Shown here: positions 23,920 through 32,087 of the stretch, in pieces
Layout: every line of letters starts with the position of its first letter
How positions within the stretch are numbered: position 1 is the stretch's first letter
Source: a bacterium
Lineage (GTDB): Bacteria > Babelota > Babeliae > Babelales > Vermiphilaceae
Assembly (NCBI GenBank): GCA_021833825.1
Contig: JAKBEL010000003.1
Location: 1 to 35,771 of the forward strand
Length of the DNA: 35,771 bases
Reading direction: 5' to 3'
Notes under the pieces: generated by a model
Databases searched by the model: none
Seen by the model: the letters and a program-made list of their open reading frames with translations, nothing else
Told to the model about the DNA's origin: nothing
Made by a program: the position numbers and the translations under genes

Positions 23920-24864
23920 CTATGTAATCTGATCAAAAGTGCACTCTTTTGGCTTCTTATCATCACGATAGTGTAAGTATGATGCATGGCGCAAGCTTCC
24001 GGTTGGAGTCATTTCAAGATAACGGAATTCACCGACCAGTTTTGGTTTGACAAAGATGAGCCCTTTGATTTTAGGTTCATTTGCTGTTGCAGATTTAGTT
24101 GCTCTATTTTTGTCCAAGAGAGGATATAACTCTTTGATTTTAGTCTCTGAAAATCCGGTGCCAACACGGCCGACATAGATCAATTTTTTACTCTTGTCAT
24201 AAAGACCTAGTGCCAGTGATGAGATCAATTTCTTTTCTTGAGTGTATCCGATAATAACGCATTCAACAGATTTCATCAGTTTGACCTTTTGCCATGCTTT
24301 AGTCCGTTTGCCTGGGCTATACATTCCTTGTGGATCTTTGGCCATAACGCCTTCAAGTTTATGTTTTTTTGCATAAGCAAAGAGCTTTTTGCCATCATGC
24401 GTTGAGCGCAACAGTTCAACCCGTTTGGAAGGAGAGATCGTTTTTCCTAATATGTTGCGCCGTTCGATGAACGGTTTTTTCATGAGTGATTTGCCATCTT
24501 TGGCTAAGATATCAAAGACTGCATAGGTTGCCGGATGCTTTTTGACCTTTTCGTTGATCTGGTTTTGATTGCTCAATTCATTGCGACCTTCAATAAGGCG
24601 AAAATCGGGAAAACCTTTTTTGTTGTAAGCAATAATTTCACCATCAAGAATACAGTTCTTTGCATGAATACGATCGCCAACATTCAGTTCAGGAAATTGA
24701 TCTGTTATATCAATGCCCCGTCTGCTATAGAGTCTGTAACTTTTGCCGGTGTATTGGCACAAGGCGCGATAACCATCAAGCTTCGGTTCAAAGATAAGCT
24801 CTTTGTCATCAAGAAGCTTTTGTGTTCCAATCTTGGCAAGCATAGGTTTATATTTCATACTCAT
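23920..24864 (-). CDS. ATP-dependent DNA ligase (LigD ligase-domain type)
   Basis: Seals nicks with ATP. The nucleotidyl-transferase motifs are in order: adenylated lysine K28 in E-P-K-L-D-G-Y-R, D-G-E-I-I at 74-78, F-D-I-L at 117-120, E-G-V-M-A-K at 171-176 and W-Q-K-V-K at 191-195. An OB-fold domain with V-G-R-V-G-T-G follows. At 314 residues it is a stand-alone ligase domain like the one in LigD; the polymerase and nuclease parts and a Ku gene are not in this window. AAGGAG lies 7 bases before ATG 24864. Probable role in DNA repair. Its 3' end has been duplicated downstream. Confidence 0.9.
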   Translation of the reverse strand: MSMKYKPMLAKIGTQKLLDDKELIFEPKLDGYRALCQYTGKSYRLYSRRGIDITDQFPELNVGDRIHAKNCILDGEIIAYNKKGFPDFRLIEGRNELSNQNQINEKVKKHPATYAVFDILAKDGKSLMKKPFIERRNILGKTISPSKRVELLRSTHDGKKLFAYAKKHKLEGVMAKDPQGMYSPGKRTKAWQKVKLMKSVECVIIGYTQEKKLISSLALGLYDKSKKLIYVGRVGTGFSETKIKELYPLLDKNRATKSATANEPKIKGLIFVKPKLVGEFRYLEMTPTGSLRHASYLHYRDDKKPKECTFDQIT

Positions 24865-24949
24865 AGTAAACTCTCCTTTTTTTGGTAGTATAGAATAGAG
24901 CCTGTTATAATCGCAACAGAGGCTGTTTATTAGTTATTAGAGAGATAGA

Positions 24950-25459
24950 ATGAAGATATTGATAGCTATGTTAACTATGACGTTTTTGGTATTGAGTACA
25001 GATCAGACAGGATATAATGTTTTTTCACAAGTAATGGAACCAATTAAACAGAAAGAGCATATCAAAGAATTACCCATTAGTTATTCGCAAGTGGCTTATC
25101 ATATGGTCGAAGGTGCTGCTATAACGACTGTAGCATGTTTGCCTGTAGTTATGAGCTCTCGCTTTATGACCTTATTTGATTCTGATAATCAGATTTATGA
25201 CCTTAATTTTAGAGATAAGTGTGCTCTTACTTTTCAAGGAATATATCCAGGATATCTTTTTAGTTTAGGATATGTTTTAAGAGCCTATAATTCCAGACAA
25301 CCACAAGCCGTTAATAAAAAATATGATGAGCAATTAAATACCTTTGTACTAGAGCCGGTCTCGTATCAGGATAAGCTTAATAATCATGCAAAATTTGCAG
25401 GATCTATGTTGGCTGTATTAGCAATGGGTGTTGCTGTTTATCGCAGTCTGAACGATTAG
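24950..25459 (+). CDS. Hypothetical membrane protein
   Basis: The 169-residue product has an N-terminal hydrophobic segment (signal peptide or anchor, residues 1-16) and a second at about 54-70. A glycine- and tyrosine-rich segment spans 90-105, and a third hydrophobic stretch lies near the end (148-163). No family is recognised. It is divergent from the ligase, and an inverted repeat lies between the two. It precedes the REP-like repeat at 25529. Confidence 0.55.
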   Translation: MKILIAMLTMTFLVLSTDQTGYNVFSQVMEPIKQKEHIKELPISYSQVAYHMVEGAAITTVACLPVVMSSRFMTLFDSDNQIYDLNFRDKCALTFQGIYPGYLFSLGYVLRAYNSRQPQAVNKKYDEQLNTFVLEPVSYQDKLNNHAKFAGSMLAVLAMGVAVYRSLND

Positions 25460-25774
25460 TGATGCTTTTATACTAATCTTGATGGGGATAATTAAGTGTG
25501 GTATTGTACGTAAATGTGAATTACGATTTAGTTCCCGTTCGCCCTGAGTTGCTCGGCGTTTCTTAAGGCAATATATGAAGTGTATCATGGCCAAAGCAGG
25601 AAATGGCCGGCGTATCGAAGGGTGATTGACGTACACTAACAGATGAATTAATCGGGTTGTATATGTTTTATGTCATATCCGATACATCTTTGTTTGAGCA
25701 TATGATCCATGCTTCGATACATTCTACTATGTAGAATTACTCAGCACGAGCGGGCTTTGAAGAAAGAGCTATCA
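25460..25774. other. Gene-free stretch with a REP-like repeat
   Basis: The 315 bases between the membrane protein and the sugar locus hold the REP-like element at 25529-25623. The rest is AT-rich and probably carries the locus promoter. The reading frame of the fusion gene stays open back to 25709, but residues before 25775 do not look like protein and lack a ribosome site. Confidence 0.5.
25529..25623 (-). repeat. REP-like repeat, long form
   Basis: It begins CCGTTCGCCCTGAGT (25529-25543) and ends GCGTATCGAAGGG (25610-25622). These are the exact reverse complements of the two ends of the element at 30653-30695. The middle is longer here (about 65 bases) and contains a GGCC...GGCC stem. Confidence 0.75.
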
Positions 25775-28303
25775 ATGAAGCCGATTGTTATAGTTGCTGG
25801 AACGCGCCCAGAGGCGATAAAAATGATGCCTGTCTATTTTGAACTCAAAAAGGCTGGTATGCCAGTTTTGTTCTGTTCGACAATGCAGCACGATCAGCTT
25901 CTTTATGATGTGTTAGATCTATTTCATATTGTTCCTGATGTTGATTTTGGTGTAATGCGCATAGGTCAAGATCTCTTTTATGTAACACAGACATTATTAC
26001 AGAAGATGAAACAGTTCTTGCAGCAGACTCAGCCATCATTAGTATTGGTCCAAGGGGATACAACATCTACCATGGCCGCTTCGATGGCAGCATTTTATCT
26101 TAAAATTCCTGTCGGCCATATTGAAGCTGGATTGCGCACTCATGATATCTATGCACCATTTCCAGAAGAGATGAACAGGCGCATTGTAAGTGCATTGGCA
26201 TCTTATCACTTCGCGCCGACCACTTATGCAACCAATAATCTTCTTTCAGAAGGAATTAACAAAGATACAATCCATTGTACAGGCAATACTGTTGTTGATG
26301 CACTGCGTATTGTCAAAGAACGTATTGCTGATGGTTCTATTATGATCAATAAATTATTAAAAGAGCGTATTGCTCAGTGTAAAACAAAAGGTCCATTGAT
26401 CTTACTGACTATGCACAGACGTGAATCATTTGATGGTGGCATTGCCCGTGTGCTTAAAGCAGTGTCACAATTTTTGCGCAATCATGAGAATCTGTTCTGT
26501 TTTTATCCTTATCACCCGAATCCGCAGGTAATAGATGCTCTAACATCAGCAGGGCTTTCAGATCTGCGCAACTGTTTTTTATCAGAACCGATGAGTTATC
26601 AAGATTTAATCTATCTTCTTGATCATGTTGATCTTGTGATGACCGATTCAGGAGGTATTCAAGAAGAGGCTATCAGTTTAGGTAAAATAGTCTTGGTATT
26701 ACGTGAAAAAACTGAGCGGCAAGAGGGAATAATCGAGGGGTTGGCTCATCTTGTTGGAACAGATAAAGGGAAGATAGAAAAGTGTCTAAATAGCTTTTTG
26801 CATATGTCATCAAAAAATAGATCTTCAACAATATATGGTGATGGCTATGCAGCAGAAAAAATTGTGGGTATTATTAAACGGATTGAATATCAAGAGAGTT
26901 ATCAAGTAGCAACTTCTATAGAGCAAGCAGTGCTTGAAAAAAGAGATGGTGAGGATAGTATGAAAAAAATTACAGTATTAGGGCTTGGTTATATTGGTCT
27001 GCCTACAAGTATTGTGCTTGCTGATGCAGGGTTTGATGTTATAGGTTTTGATGTTGATGCCTCTCGAGTTGATGCTATCAATAGTGGTGAACCTGTTATT
27101 CAAGAGCCTGATATTTTTGAAAGGTTGCAGATCGTTCTTCATGAGAATCGCTTTAAAGCATCAATAGAGATTAGTTCATCAGATTGTTTTATTATTGCAG
27201 TTCCGACGCCATTTAAAGAGGGTAAAAGAGCCGATCTGAGTTATGTATTTGCTGCTGCCGCATCGATAGTTACCGTATTGAAAAAAGGTGATCTGGTAAT
27301 TTTAGAGTCGACCGTTCCTGTCGGAGCAACGGAGCAATTGGCCGATTATCTTTATAAAAACACTGGTCTGCAAGTTGGAACCGATATCTATGTTGCACAT
27401 TGTCCTGAACGTGTTCTGCCCGGAAAAATTTTCAAAGAATTGGTTGAGAATGATCGTATTGTAGGTGGTGTTGATCAAGTATCTGTTTATAAAGCTCGTG
27501 ATATCTATGCAACATTTGCAACAGGATCGATCTATTTGACCGATGCAAAGACAGCAGAGATGGTTAAACTGATTGAGAATAGTTCTCGTGATGTTCAGAT
27601 TGCTTTTGCTCATCAGGTAGCATCAATGTCATATGCTGTTGGGTTGAACCCATATGAGGTTATTGATCTTGCAAATAGACATCCTCGTGTTGAGATATTA
27701 AAACCGACATGTGGAGTGGGTGGTCATTGCATAGCTGTTGATCCATGGTTTTTAATTGAGGGCTTTCAAGAGCAGACTCAACTGTTGCAGGCGGCTCGTC
27801 ATATTAATGACACTCGCCCATTTGAGGTTCTTGAATATATCTATAAAGCGCTCAGTCAATGGTGCAAAGAGCATACACGTAAGTGTAATGTATTGTTAAT
27901 GGGTTTGAGCTATAAACCAGATGTTGATGATCTTCGTGAATCTCCAGCAGTTCGTATTGCAGATATGGCCAAAGAGCATAATGCGATCAATCTTATGGTT
28001 TGTGAGCCACATCTTAATCAAAAAAAATTACAAGCGATGTATCAAGATGCTGCCATTTCTATTACTGAAGGGATAGATGCTGCTGATATTATTGTCTTTT
28101 TGGTTGGTCATACTCGATTTAAAGCTATTGATAGAAAATTATTGCAAGGTAAACGTGTATTCGATTTTTGTGGCGTACTTGAGGAGCAGGCTGAATATAA
28201 AAAAGATGATCTGTATTGGCCAGCAAGTTCGCTCTCATTTTTTATGTCTGATGTAATAGTAGAACAGAAATATAATCAGCGCGTCAAGCAGGAGTGTTCA
28301 TGA
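25775..28303 (+). CDS. Fused UDP-GlcNAc 2-epimerase / UDP-ManNAc 6-dehydrogenase (WecB-WecC)
   Basis: Makes UDP-ManNAc from UDP-GlcNAc and oxidises it to UDP-ManNAcA, a precursor of surface polysaccharides. Residues 1-370 are the non-hydrolysing epimerase (G-T-R-P-E-A-I-K-M-M-P, H-I-E-A-G-L-R-T, T-D-S-G-G-I-Q-E-E). A 25-residue linker follows. From 396 comes the dehydrogenase: NAD site G-L-G-Y-I-G-L-P, P-T-P-F-K-E-G, catalytic C652 in G-V-G-G-H-C-I-A-V-D-P. The two are normally separate genes. The join is an uninterrupted frame; an internal ATG at 26960 with GGTGAGG before it could also yield free WecC. I start at ATG 25775 because it opens the conserved domain. Confidence 0.9.
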   Translation: MKPIVIVAGTRPEAIKMMPVYFELKKAGMPVLFCSTMQHDQLLYDVLDLFHIVPDVDFGVMRIGQDLFYVTQTLLQKMKQFLQQTQPSLVLVQGDTTSTMAASMAAFYLKIPVGHIEAGLRTHDIYAPFPEEMNRRIVSALASYHFAPTTYATNNLLSEGINKDTIHCTGNTVVDALRIVKERIADGSIMINKLLKERIAQCKTKGPLILLTMHRRESFDGGIARVLKAVSQFLRNHENLFCFYPYHPNPQVIDALTSAGLSDLRNCFLSEPMSYQDLIYLLDHVDLVMTDSGGIQEEAISLGKIVLVLREKTERQEGIIEGLAHLVGTDKGKIEKCLNSFLHMSSKNRSSTIYGDGYAAEKIVGIIKRIEYQESYQVATSIEQAVLEKRDGEDSMKKITVLGLGYIGLPTSIVLADAGFDVIGFDVDASRVDAINSGEPVIQEPDIFERLQIVLHENRFKASIEISSSDCFIIAVPTPFKEGKRADLSYVFAAAASIVTVLKKGDLVILESTVPVGATEQLADYLYKNTGLQVGTDIYVAHCPERVLPGKIFKELVENDRIVGGVDQVSVYKARDIYATFATGSIYLTDAKTAEMVKLIENSSRDVQIAFAHQVASMSYAVGLNPYEVIDLANRHPRVEILKPTCGVGGHCIAVDPWFLIEGFQEQTQLLQAARHINDTRPFEVLEYIYKALSQWCKEHTRKCNVLLMGLSYKPDVDDLRESPAVRIADMAKEHNAINLMVCEPHLNQKKLQAMYQDAAISITEGIDAADIIVFLVGHTRFKAIDRKLLQGKRVFDFCGVLEEQAEYKKDDLYWPASSLSFFMSDVIVEQKYNQRVKQECS

Positions 28304-30456
28304 GACAAGTTTTTTTACAAAAGAGCGCAGTGATAGTTAAAGAGATCTGTCAACCGGCTATGGATGATTATGCGGTGCTGGTTGTAGTCCATTATTCATT
28401 TATTAGTTCAGGCACAGAAGCTGCCACTATTATACAAGCCGAACAGAATGGTCTCTTTTCAAACGCATCGCAGAAGATTAAAAAAGTTTTAGAATCAGTA
28501 GCTTCACATGGTATTGATGGAACTATGGCGCTTGTGAAAAGTAAACTTCAAGGAGAGTTGCAGGCGTTAGGGTATTCATGTTCTGGTCGTGTTATTGCAA
28601 TTGGCAAAAAGGTTCAACATTTGCGTGTTGGAGATTATGTAGCTTGTGCTGGTGCAGGATTTGCACATCATGCTGATCTGGTTTGTGTGCCAGAAAAGCT
28701 TGTTGTCAAAGTGAATCATGAATATCTTAAGCATGGCAGTATTACTACTATTGGAGCAATTGCATTACAGGGTATTCGGCAAGCTGATTTGCAGTTGGGA
28801 GAGACTGTTTGTGTTATAGGTCTTGGGCTGTTGGGGCAATTGACAGTGCAATTGGCAAAGGCTGCCGGATGTACTGTTGTTGGAATTGACCTTTTAAAGG
28901 ATCGGTTAGAATTAGCGCGACATTTTGGAGCAGATCACACTCCTCATGCCACTGAAGATAATGTGTTAAGTGAGATTGATTATATAACGAATCATTATGG
29001 TGTTGATGCCACAATAATTACTGCTGCAGCAAAGAATGATACTATTATTCAACAAGCAATGCAGATTACTCGTAAAAAAGGAAAGGTTGTGCTTGTTGGA
29101 GATGTCAATATTCAGTTTGATAGATCACCATTCTATGCAAAAGAGATCGATTTTCGTGTCTCATGTTCATATGGCCCTGGACGGTATGATCCTCAATATG
29201 AACAACGGGGAATTGATTATCCATTACCATATGTTCGTTGGACTGAGAATCGTAATATGCAGGCATTTGTTCGATTGCTTGAGCAGGGAAGACTCTCTAT
29301 TGATCCTCTGATCACCCATTATGCAACATTAGATACCATTGTTGATGCATATGATCAGATCAAAAAGAGAGATGGGCTTGGCGTATTACTCTCCTATGAT
29401 CATGAAAAGACAGAGCAGACATATCAAAAAGCAATTAGTTCTGAAATTACTTTTAAAGCGGCCCGTTCATGTGGTCCGGTTCGCATTGGCATGATTGGTG
29501 CAGGAGGTTTTGCAAAGGTCAAACTGATGCCAATAATCTCGAAGCTCTCAAATATTAAAATCAATGCTATAGCAGATGCTGATATTACTGCTGCAATAAA
29601 CACTTTGAATCTTTATAAAGCTGCAAAAGCATGCGCAGATTATACCGATCTATTAAAAGAGGATCTTGTTGATGCGGTTGTTATAGCATCTCCTCATAAG
29701 TTTCATTGTGCTCAGACAATAGATGCATTATCTCATGGTAAAGCGGTATTTATTGAAAAGCCGATGGTCACCACATGGGATCAGCTGCATGATATGAGAA
29801 ACTTTCTAAAATCGCATGATCAGGCACGTATTTGTGTTGATTATAATCGCGCATTTTCACCATTTATCCAGAAAATAAAGGGTGTATTAAATAGTCGTAA
29901 ACAACCTCTTATTATGCATTATCGGATGAATGCCGGTTTTATTTCAAAAGATCATTGGACTCAGACTGATATTGGTGCTGGTAGAATTATTGGAGAGGCT
30001 TGCCATATCTTTGATCTGTTCTATTACCTTACCGATTCAAAACCGATTGCTGTTTCAGTTGAATCTATGCAGAGTTCAGATGAGAATATTTTTCCTACCG
30101 ATAATTTTTCAGTACAGGTGAGTTTTGAAGATGGTTCTGTCTGTTCATTACTTTATACCTCTGTTGGACACAAGAAGTTGCCAAAAGAGCGCATGGAACT
30201 CTTTTTTGATGGAAAGGCGATTGTGATGGATGATTATGTCTCATTGCAAGGTTATGGCCTCTATCCAGGATTTGATGAATTTAATAGGCCTCAAGATAAA
30301 GGGCATCAAGCTCTATTGCAACAATTTTTTGCTGCAATAGAAAAAAATACCTTTGAGCCACCAATTGATTATAAACGATTAGATCTAGTAGCTGAATTGA
30401 CATTAGTTATTGATGCACTTGCCTGCAAGGGTGGTGGTATGCAACATGTTGGGTAA
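28300..30456 (+). CDS. Two-domain oxidoreductase: zinc-type alcohol dehydrogenase-like plus Gfo/Idh/MocA
   Basis: Residues 1-360 resemble medium-chain dehydrogenases, with NAD(P) loop G-L-G-L-L-G-Q at 174-180. From 395 a Gfo/Idh/MocA domain begins with I-G-M-I-G-A-G-G and carries E-K-P at 486-488. This two-domain arrangement occurs in polysaccharide gene clusters, where it is thought to act on sugar nucleotides; the exact reaction is unknown. ATG 28300 overlaps the previous stop (ATGA), with AGGAG 5 bases before, so it is translationally coupled to the epimerase/dehydrogenase fusion. A GTG at 28294 is a less likely start. Confidence 0.85.
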   Translation: MRQVFLQKSAVIVKEICQPAMDDYAVLVVVHYSFISSGTEAATIIQAEQNGLFSNASQKIKKVLESVASHGIDGTMALVKSKLQGELQALGYSCSGRVIAIGKKVQHLRVGDYVACAGAGFAHHADLVCVPEKLVVKVNHEYLKHGSITTIGAIALQGIRQADLQLGETVCVIGLGLLGQLTVQLAKAAGCTVVGIDLLKDRLELARHFGADHTPHATEDNVLSEIDYITNHYGVDATIITAAAKNDTIIQQAMQITRKKGKVVLVGDVNIQFDRSPFYAKEIDFRVSCSYGPGRYDPQYEQRGIDYPLPYVRWTENRNMQAFVRLLEQGRLSIDPLITHYATLDTIVDAYDQIKKRDGLGVLLSYDHEKTEQTYQKAISSEITFKAARSCGPVRIGMIGAGGFAKVKLMPIISKLSNIKINAIADADITAAINTLNLYKAAKACADYTDLLKEDLVDAVVIASPHKFHCAQTIDALSHGKAVFIEKPMVTTWDQLHDMRNFLKSHDQARICVDYNRAFSPFIQKIKGVLNSRKQPLIMHYRMNAGFISKDHWTQTDIGAGRIIGEACHIFDLFYYLTDSKPIAVSVESMQSSDENIFPTDNFSVQVSFEDGSVCSLLYTSVGHKKLPKERMELFFDGKAIVMDDYVSLQGYGLYPGFDEFNRPQDKGHQALLQQFFAAIEKNTFEPPIDYKRLDLVAELTLVIDALACKGGGMQHVG

Positions 30457-30509
30457 GGTAAAAAATTACACCTTCTTTTTTGATGAAAAAAATTTGAAAT
30501 ATATCCCAC

Positions 30510-30562
30510 TTCCGTTCGCGTTGAGTAGCGATCTGAAGCGTTTAGCGTAAGAGAGCATATCG
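30510..30562 (-). repeat. Degenerate REP-like repeat
   Basis: TTCCGTTCGCGTTGAGT near the left and ATATCGAAACG at the right resemble the ends of the 25529 element in the same orientation, with several changes. It faces the intact copy at 30653, so the two form a head-to-head pair between the oxidoreductase and the GT-C gene. Confidence 0.5.
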
Positions 30563-30652
30563 AAACGTATATTCGCATGGCAATAAGAAGAATTATTGAG
30601 TGTGAGATAAGCAGGTACAACCGGGTAATCTATTGTTGATACAAGTTGCATA

Positions 30653-30695
30653 CCCTTCGATACGCCTCATGAGATGAGGCACTCAGGGCGAACGG
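30653..30695 (+). repeat. REP-like palindromic repeat, short form
   Basis: CCCTTCGATACGC (30653-30665) and ACTCAGGGCGAACGG (30681-30695) flank a perfect 7-bp hairpin GCCTCAT-GAG-ATGAGGC (30664-30680). It is an inverted copy of the 25529 element and lies 30 bases before the GT-C gene. Confidence 0.75.
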
Positions 30696-30725
30696 AGCTT
30701 TCCATATCTTGTAGAAAGAGGATTA

Positions 30726-32087
30726 ATGGTTCAAATAAAAATTGGTTTATACAATTTAATTAAGATCTATACGATTCCACTACTGATCTTTATTTGTGGA
30801 TCATTTTTTTTGTGGTTGAATATTGCCAATCCGGCAGGCCATTACGATGTTGATTCATACGGTTATGATGCTATTGCTATCTATTTTGCAAAGACGGGGA
30901 TTCTCACCGATCCAAATAATATTGCAAGTCCGCCCATTCAGCCAGTTGGGTATCATTTTTTTTTGGGATTGTTGTATCTTTTGTTTGGGCATAGTCTTGC
31001 AGTTGTTCTTTTTGTTCAGATCATCTTAATGGTTTTTTCGCTCATACTGCTTATCTCTATTACACAAAAGCTTTTTGGTAATAAGGTTGCGTTTGTAGGA
31101 GGGTTATTGGCCTCTTTGAATCTTGGTTTTTTAATATATCCTCAACTCATTTTGGCTGAAGTTGTATTAGTTCTTCTGTTACTTCTTTTTATGAATTACT
31201 ATATCTCTTTTTTAGAGACATCTTCATTGAGAGCTCTTATTTTTTCCGGTCTCTTTTTAGGTATCTCAATGCTTGTCAAACCGGTTGCGCTATTATCGAT
31301 GGCTCCTCTATTGATACTCACCTATATTGCTCATGATATTTCTGTAATTGATAGGATGCGCAATATATTTGTCTTATTAATCTGCTTTTTGTTACCGATT
31401 CTCTCTTATATGGAGAGAAATTATGTGCATTATGGAGCTTTTGCTTTTGCTCCTATGGCACAGTTGAACATGTATCAATGTTTTCTTTCGAAAGTGATCG
31501 GCCATGTTGAATCAATCGATCAACAAGAGGTCATTGAAACACAGTTGAGATTTAATGCAGATCAAGCATTTGATCATGCAGGCTGGACTAGGGCCCAAGA
31601 ACATTTCTATTATTATCTATCCTCTTATCCTCATCTGTTCTGTTACATATGGATGAAAAATGTTATAAAAACATGGTTAGGGCTTTATAGTACTCAATTG
31701 AAACTTATGATACAGCCTCCAGATCATCTGCCAACACATTCATTTTTCAATCAGAAAGGCTCTCTGTTGACTCGTTTATACACCTATATTGTTGGAGCAA
31801 CGGATCGAATTGATATTATGATATTAGCTTGGGCAGAGCTTTTTTATGCTTTAATGCGTCTGATTTTTGCTGCGATGGGGCTTTCAATTCTTATGCAAAA
31901 AAAGAGGGTAGTGGGATGTTTTTTTTTGAGTATGATGATAACTTTTAGTATAGTAACCGGTATTGATGGATGTTGTCGGTATCGGATAGCATTTGAGCCG
32001 ATCTTATTGTTATTAGCGGCAATAGGATTGGTCTATGTATATGTCTATTTTATTAAAAAAAGGGAGTCTGTATATGAAATTGCATAA
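30726..32087 (+). CDS. GT-C type membrane glycosyltransferase-like protein (GT39-like)
   Basis: 453 residues with about ten membrane helices. The first periplasmic loop carries acidic residues (Y-D-V-D-S-Y-G-Y-D), as in GT-C enzymes that take sugars from polyprenyl-phosphate carriers. The last loop has the R-Y-R-I-A-F-E-P motif seen near the end of PMT/ArnT-like proteins. Layout matches the 18179 protein, but sequence similarity is low. A GAGG ribosome site lies before the ATG. Sitting inside the sugar-nucleotide locus, it probably adds a sugar to a surface glycan or lipid. Its last 14 bases overlap the upstream start chosen for the next gene. Confidence 0.7.
   Translation: MVQIKIGLYNLIKIYTIPLLIFICGSFFLWLNIANPAGHYDVDSYGYDAIAIYFAKTGILTDPNNIASPPIQPVGYHFFLGLLYLLFGHSLAVVLFVQIILMVFSLILLISITQKLFGNKVAFVGGLLASLNLGFLIYPQLILAEVVLVLLLLLFMNYYISFLETSSLRALIFSGLFLGISMLVKPVALLSMAPLLILTYIAHDISVIDRMRNIFVLLICFLLPILSYMERNYVHYGAFAFAPMAQLNMYQCFLSKVIGHVESIDQQEVIETQLRFNADQAFDHAGWTRAQEHFYYYLSSYPHLFCYIWMKNVIKTWLGLYSTQLKLMIQPPDHLPTHSFFNQKGSLLTRLYTYIVGATDRIDIMILAWAELFYALMRLIFAAMGLSILMQKKRVVGCFFLSMMITFSIVTGIDGCCRYRIAFEPILLLLAAIGLVYVYVYFIKKRESVYEIA

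Larger units (their letters stand above)
22641..24057. repeat. Tandem duplication of an ankyrin gene plus ligase tail (about 720 bp unit)
   Basis: Unit A (about 22641-23335) and unit B (about 23358-24057) carry the same order: ankyrin gene, its roughly 85-base upstream region, then the ligase 3' end. The ligase stop codons are 722 bases apart and the ankyrin start codons 723. The non-coding part and ligase tail are far better conserved than the ankyrin coding sequences. Confidence 0.85.

Noticed and set aside
24897-24924. Inverted repeat AGAGCCTGTT ... AACAGAGGCT between the ligase and membrane-protein genes
   Set aside because: It lies between divergent genes and lacks a T run, so it is not a terminator. 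It has a two-base bulge and no sign of being an operator.
25709-25774. Possible 22-residue N-terminal extension of the epimerase/dehydrogenase fusion
   Set aside because: There is no ribosome site at 25709 and the residues do not resemble the family. The conserved domain begins right at ATG 25775.
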